A stretch of DNA of 44,539 nt from Prevotellaceae bacterium UBA1710 (GTDB lineage Bacteria > Bacteroidota > Bacteroidia > Bacteroidales > Bacteroidaceae), in the NCBI GenBank assembly GCA_002317355.1, contig DCJC01000030.1, positions 1 through 44,539 of the forward strand. The letters run 5' to 3'. Numbering within the stretch: position 1 is the first letter of the stretch; each line of letters starts with the position of its first letter. Positions 41,849 through 44,539 of this stretch are shown in pieces. The notes under the pieces are model-generated. The model was not told the origin of the DNA. It did no database searches and saw only the letters and a program-made list of their open reading frames with translations. A program made the translations under genes and the position numbers.

Positions 41849-42547
41849 ATGCTCACATTCCTCTCTCTAGGCCCGGGCGCTGCCGATATGGTGACGCTCG
41901 GGACTTTACGGTTTTTGAAAGAGGCCGAAAAGGTCTATTGTTTTGCTGTTGGCAATGTATCACATGCAGCTGATATACTTGCCGAATTTGATATTGACCA
42001 GAATAAAGTCGTAAGGGTTGATGTCCCTATGTCTCATGACCGTTCTATGGCGAATGCCGTATATGACAAACTCGCCCTCACACTCAAGCAAGAGCATGAG
42101 GAAGGCAAGGTCATAGCCGTAGCAACCGAGGGCGATAGTTCTATCTTCGCTACCACTCATTATGTCATGGATCGTCTCGTGGCTATGGGCGTTGACTGCA
42201 ATCAAACTCCCGGTGTGCCGTCATTCATCGCAGCGGCATCCGTTGCCGGCCTTCATCTCGTCAAGCTTCAGGAAAGGCTTCTCATCATCCCTGGGAAGAC
42301 GACAGCTGACGAGATCATCCGTCTCACGAGTCAGGGCTACAACCTCGTCATCATGAAGCTATCTATGGCTCATGAAGCTGTAAGTGAGGCATTCAGTAAG
42401 GCAAACAATCAGAATTTCTACTACTTTGAGAATGTAGGTATGCCAACCCAGAAATATGAGATATTAAAGGAAATACCAAATAGTTTCCCATATTTCTCGT
42501 TAATGATAATAAGTAGCCCCCCAACCCCCGAAGGGGGAGTTCTTTGA
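41849..42547 (+). CDS. cbiL: Precorrin-2 C20-methyltransferase
   Basis: 232-residue SAM-dependent tetrapyrrole methylase of the CobI/CbiL type, which methylates (cobalt-)precorrin-2 at C20 in corrin ring synthesis. Landmarks are LGPGAADMVTLGTLRFLKEA at the N-terminus, VAVATEGDSSIFATTHYVMD (SAM-binding loop, in two parts), TPGVPSFIAAASVAGL and NLVIMKLS. The C-terminal residues SPPTPEGGVL are encoded by the head of the REP-like repeat that starts at 42518; the native C-terminus was probably a few residues shorter or different. It is the only corrin-ring methylase in the window; the rest of the pathway must be elsewhere or is continued outside. Confidence 0.92.
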   Translation: MLTFLSLGPGAADMVTLGTLRFLKEAEKVYCFAVGNVSHAADILAEFDIDQNKVVRVDVPMSHDRSMANAVYDKLALTLKQEHEEGKVIAVATEGDSSIFATTHYVMDRLVAMGVDCNQTPGVPSFIAAASVAGLHLVKLQERLLIIPGKTTADEIIRLTSQGYNLVIMKLSMAHEAVSEAFSKANNQNFYYFENVGMPTQKYEILKEIPNSFPYFSLMIISSPPTPEGGVL

Positions 42548-42610
42548 TAGTATCTCTCGCGGAGAGGTATCCATCAGGAATAGTCTCTCCGAGTTCGGGG
42601 AGAAAAAACT
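42518..42610. repeat. REP-like palindromic repeat overlapping the cbiL 3' end
   Basis: Starts CCCCCCAACCCCCGAAGGGGG (palindrome CCCCCGAAGGGGG near 42525-42538), then TAGTATCTCTCGCGGAGAG, and ends with CTCTCCGAG and TTCGGGGAG. The TAGTATYTCTCGC part is shared with 36313 and 41696. The cbiL stop codon lies inside it. Confidence 0.7.
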
Positions 42611-42612
42611 TA

Positions 42613-42808
42613 AAGGTGGGTTCTATAAATTACCACCGTAAGAAGTTTGACATTGATGGGTTTGACGTTTTGTCATCTTTCCGACTCTTTTCGGTTCAAA
42701 TTGCAATCTCGCTCAGTCGTTATGCCCGCATAACTCTTTCGCTCGTTTACAATTTGACCTCGAAAATAGTCTAGAAATCTGCCAAAGCTAATTTATAGAA
42801 CCCACCTT
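42613..42808. mobile_element. MITE-like element, about 200 bp
   Basis: Perfect 20-bp terminal inverted repeats AAGGTGGGTTCTATAAATTA at 42613-42632 and, reversed, 42789-42808. TAA flanks both ends, a possible 3-bp target duplication. Inside is a second, nested pair near the centre (TTTTCGGTTCAAATTG around 42688-42703 against CAATTTGACCTCGAAAA near 42751-42767), so the whole can fold into one long hairpin. No transposase gene is present. It lies 17 bases before the start codon of the binding-protein gene. Confidence 0.75.
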
Positions 42809-42826
42809 AAACTGAAAATTCACAAT

Positions 42827-43978
42827 ATGATAAATACTATAAAAAAATTCCCACTTTTGGGGTTAGGGGGCTTTCTCCTCTCCTGCACCAACGTGGCGAC
42901 CGACAACAGCGTCGCCTACACAGGGCCGTTCCTGCAATACGACTCACTATGGGCGCAGTCAGGTAGCTATTCTGATAAGGTGGAGATAAAGTATGCTAAA
43001 GGTTTGAAAGTTGACTATCGTGCAGACGGCATACATGTCTTCATCAGCAATCCTGATCCGAAGGCACGCAACTCAAAGACTGAGGAGATAGTGCTTAGTG
43101 GTAAGGAGACTCAGAAACGATTCATCTGTACCACAGCTCTCCAACTTGGTAACTTCGAGGTGCTCGGTATGGAGAACAGAATTGTTGGCATGAACTCCTT
43201 GAAGAATGTCTTCTCGCCTAAGATAAAGGAACAGTTGGCTAATGGCTCTACAGTTCGTGTGGGTAAGGAAGGTAACTTCGACCTCGAGGCTGTCATAGCA
43301 TCCAAACCTGATTATATCTTCGTCTCTGCTTCCAAATACGGTGGTTTCGAGTCACTCAAGGACTGTGGCATACCTCTCATCTCGCACCACGGCTACCGTG
43401 AGACCGACCCTCTCGGACAGGCAGAGTGGATAAAGCTCATCGGACTCCTCACTGGCGAGACACGCCGTGCCAATGCCGTATTTGAGGACATCGAATCGAA
43501 GTATAACGCCACCAAGGCAAAGGTTGCTGCCATCAAGAGCAAGAAGAAAACATTACCAACCATCCTTAGCGGTCGCCAGATACGCGACGGCTGGTATGTG
43601 ATGGGTGGAAAGAGTTATATGGCACGTATCTTTGCCGATGCAGGTGTCGACTACATCATGAAGGATATGGACGAGACAGGTGGCACCTCACTCGACTTCG
43701 AGTCTGTCTATGCCAAGGGCATCAACGCCGACTACTGGCAGATCGACGGCACATTCGATGATGTGTTCACCCTCAGTGATCTCACCACGGAGGACGCCCG
43801 TTATGGCGACATCAAGGCATACAAGGAGCAGCATGTTCTCTTCTGTAACTTCGCTCAAACCCCATACCGCGAACTTGGCGGTCTCGAGCCACATCGTCTT
43901 CTCTCTGATTTCGTCAAAGCCTTCTACCCGGAAGTGCTCCCCAACTACACACCAAAGTATTATAAGTTGATGAAGTAG
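42827..43978 (+). CDS. ABC transporter substrate-binding lipoprotein (BtuF/FecB-like)
   Basis: 383-residue periplasmic binding protein with a lipoprotein signal (hydrophobic core LLGLGGFLL, Cys in LLSC). The Peripl_BP_2 fold is seen from FICTTALQLGNFEVLGMENRIVGMNS across two segments, DLEAVIASKPDYIFVS, IPLISHHGYRETDPLGQAEW and GTSLDFESVYAKG. Residues after the Cys lack an acidic export signal, so it should face the periplasm. As a member of the riboswitch operon it is likely to pass cobalamin, a corrinoid, cobalt-tetrapyrrole or heme to an inner-membrane ABC transporter. The permease and ATPase are not in the window. Expression may be altered by the MITE-like element just upstream. Confidence 0.9.
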   Translation: MINTIKKFPLLGLGGFLLSCTNVATDNSVAYTGPFLQYDSLWAQSGSYSDKVEIKYAKGLKVDYRADGIHVFISNPDPKARNSKTEEIVLSGKETQKRFICTTALQLGNFEVLGMENRIVGMNSLKNVFSPKIKEQLANGSTVRVGKEGNFDLEAVIASKPDYIFVSASKYGGFESLKDCGIPLISHHGYRETDPLGQAEWIKLIGLLTGETRRANAVFEDIESKYNATKAKVAAIKSKKKTLPTILSGRQIRDGWYVMGGKSYMARIFADAGVDYIMKDMDETGGTSLDFESVYAKGINADYWQIDGTFDDVFTLSDLTTEDARYGDIKAYKEQHVLFCNFAQTPYRELGGLEPHRLLSDFVKAFYPEVLPNYTPKYYKLMK

Positions 43979-43983
43979 AAAAG

Positions 43984-44138
43984 GGCCTCTCCCCTCTGGA
44001 AGACGCTACCTAAAGCACCTTAAACTACCCAATCATTCACAAGGTGGCGTCTTCCAGACGCTTACCGCAAAGATGATTTATAACCGGCAGCGCCACTTCG
44101 TTCGGCGCAACCGGTTATTAAGATATTGTCTTCCAGAC
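43984..44138. repeat. Hairpins and GTCTTCCAGAC repeats after the binding-protein gene
   Basis: CTGGAAGACGCTACC (43996-44010) pairs with GGTGGCGTCTTCCAG (44044-44058). A strong hairpin follows (44080-44118, AACCGG and GCGCC arms, two mismatches). GTCTTCCAGAC occurs as a direct repeat on both sides of that hairpin (44049-44059 and 44128-44138). The stretch starts with GGCCTCTCCCC, the head of the REP-like family. It may act as the operon's transcript end. Confidence 0.65.
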
Positions 44139-44227
44139 AAATGCGTTTGAACTTCAAGGGTGGGAAAGTTCAAGTTATTGACTCGCTATTCTAACTATCT
44201 AAACACTGGTTGTCTCTTCCCAATGCA

Positions 44228-44539
44228 TTAGTCGTATTCATATATTCCACGCGATTTTAAAATATCAATTGCAAGTTCATTACCTTGCTTGGCAGACATC
44301 TTATACCACTTTATTGCCTCGGATTCAGACTCTGGCACACCGTGCCCATTTTCATAGCAATGGCCAAGACTATATTGCGCATCCGCATTCCCTTGCGCTG
44401 CCGCACGTCGATACCACTTCACGGCTTCGGTATATGACTTGTCCACACCCTGACCCTTTTCATAGCACACCCCAAGATTATTCTGCGCATCCGCATCCCC
44501 TTGCACTACCGCAAGTCGATACCACTTCACGGCTTCGGT
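44228..44539 (-). CDS. Sel1-repeat protein, C-terminal part (cut by the window end)
   Basis: The visible 103 codons hold the C-terminus of a protein made of tandem 36-residue Sel1-like repeats. Units read AVKWYRRAAAQGNADAQYSL and then GHCYENGHGVPESESEAIKW. Each forms a helix pair; arrays of them act as protein-binding scaffolds. The gene continues past 44539, so its N-terminus, full repeat number and any signal peptide are not visible. The two repeats at 44290-44400 and 44400-44510 are very alike in DNA, so copy number may vary between strains. Confidence 0.9.
   Translation of the reverse strand, partial: TEAVKWYRLAVVQGDADAQNNLGVCYEKGQGVDKSYTEAVKWYRRAAAQGNADAQYSLGHCYENGHGVPESESEAIKWYKMSAKQGNELAIDILKSRGIYEYD

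Noticed and set aside
42544..42774. Open frame of 76 codons downstream of cbiL
   Set aside because: It runs from the REP-like repeat into the MITE-like element and has no protein-like composition.
44080..44118. Integron attC site
   Set aside because: There is a hairpin, but no recognisable R and L box layout, no integrase and no cassette series.

Overview
The window looks like a Bacteroidales chromosome, most likely Prevotella or a close relative. Five places carry a promoter of the form TTG-N20-TAnnTTTG, the Bacteroidetes housekeeping type, and a sixth has a 19-base spacer. The protein families also fit: a GH31 enzyme with a PA14 insert, AAA-ATPase/PD-(D/E)XK fusions, a BtuB-type TonB receptor behind a cobalamin riboswitch, and a lipoprotein with an acidic export signal. 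No rRNA, tRNA, CRISPR array or full-length insertion sequence was seen.

Region 1 (194-15020, all minus strand) is an exopolysaccharide or O-antigen-like cluster. In transcription order it holds a polysaccharide pyruvyl transferase-like protein, a 4Fe-4S FrhB-like protein, a Wzx flippase, a Wzy polymerase, a GT4 glycosyltransferase, WecB (UDP-GlcNAc 2-epimerase), a second glycosyltransferase, a membrane-anchored endonuclease/exonuclease/phosphatase-fold protein, a GNAT acetyltransferase, a third glycosyltransferase, a nucleotidyltransferase, a PglC-like initiating sugar transferase and a PLP sugar aminotransferase with its own promoter. A degraded 3' end of a second polymerase gene lies beside the intact wzy, recording a past gene exchange.

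Region 2 (15956-22275, minus) is an operon behind one promoter. It starts with a GHMP kinase that resembles galacturonokinase more than galactokinase. Then come a DUF559 nuclease inside a small inverted-repeat unit, a UDP-glucuronate 4-epimerase, a sugar-1-phosphate nucleotidyltransferase, an unrecognised 391-residue protein and an AAA-ATPase/nuclease fusion. Kinase, nucleotidyltransferase and epimerase together could salvage galacturonate into UDP-GalA and UDP-GlcA, which the neighbouring polysaccharide cluster could use.

Region 3 (23179-30053, plus) has an exported GH31 and an exported GH3 glycosidase, then a small toxin-antitoxin pair. Region 4 (30104-37881) holds mfd with a sodium:solute symporter, a dolichol-phosphate-mannose-synthase-like GT2, a Dabb protein and trigger factor. 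Region 5 (38048-43978, plus) is a cobalamin-riboswitch-controlled operon: BtuB-like receptor, a lipoprotein CbiK-type chelatase, CbiL and a substrate-binding lipoprotein. The window ends inside a Sel1-repeat gene.

The intergenic DNA holds several structures that ordinary annotation would miss. (a) A REP-like family of C-rich palindromes in inverted pairs sits behind many genes, and one pair brackets the DUF559 nuclease. (b) Four arrays of degenerate 11-bp units, at three sites, mostly change strand orientation midway. (c) A 200-bp MITE-like element lies upstream of the last ABC-binding-protein gene. (d) A 39-bp inverted repeat has a third copy behind the toxin gene.
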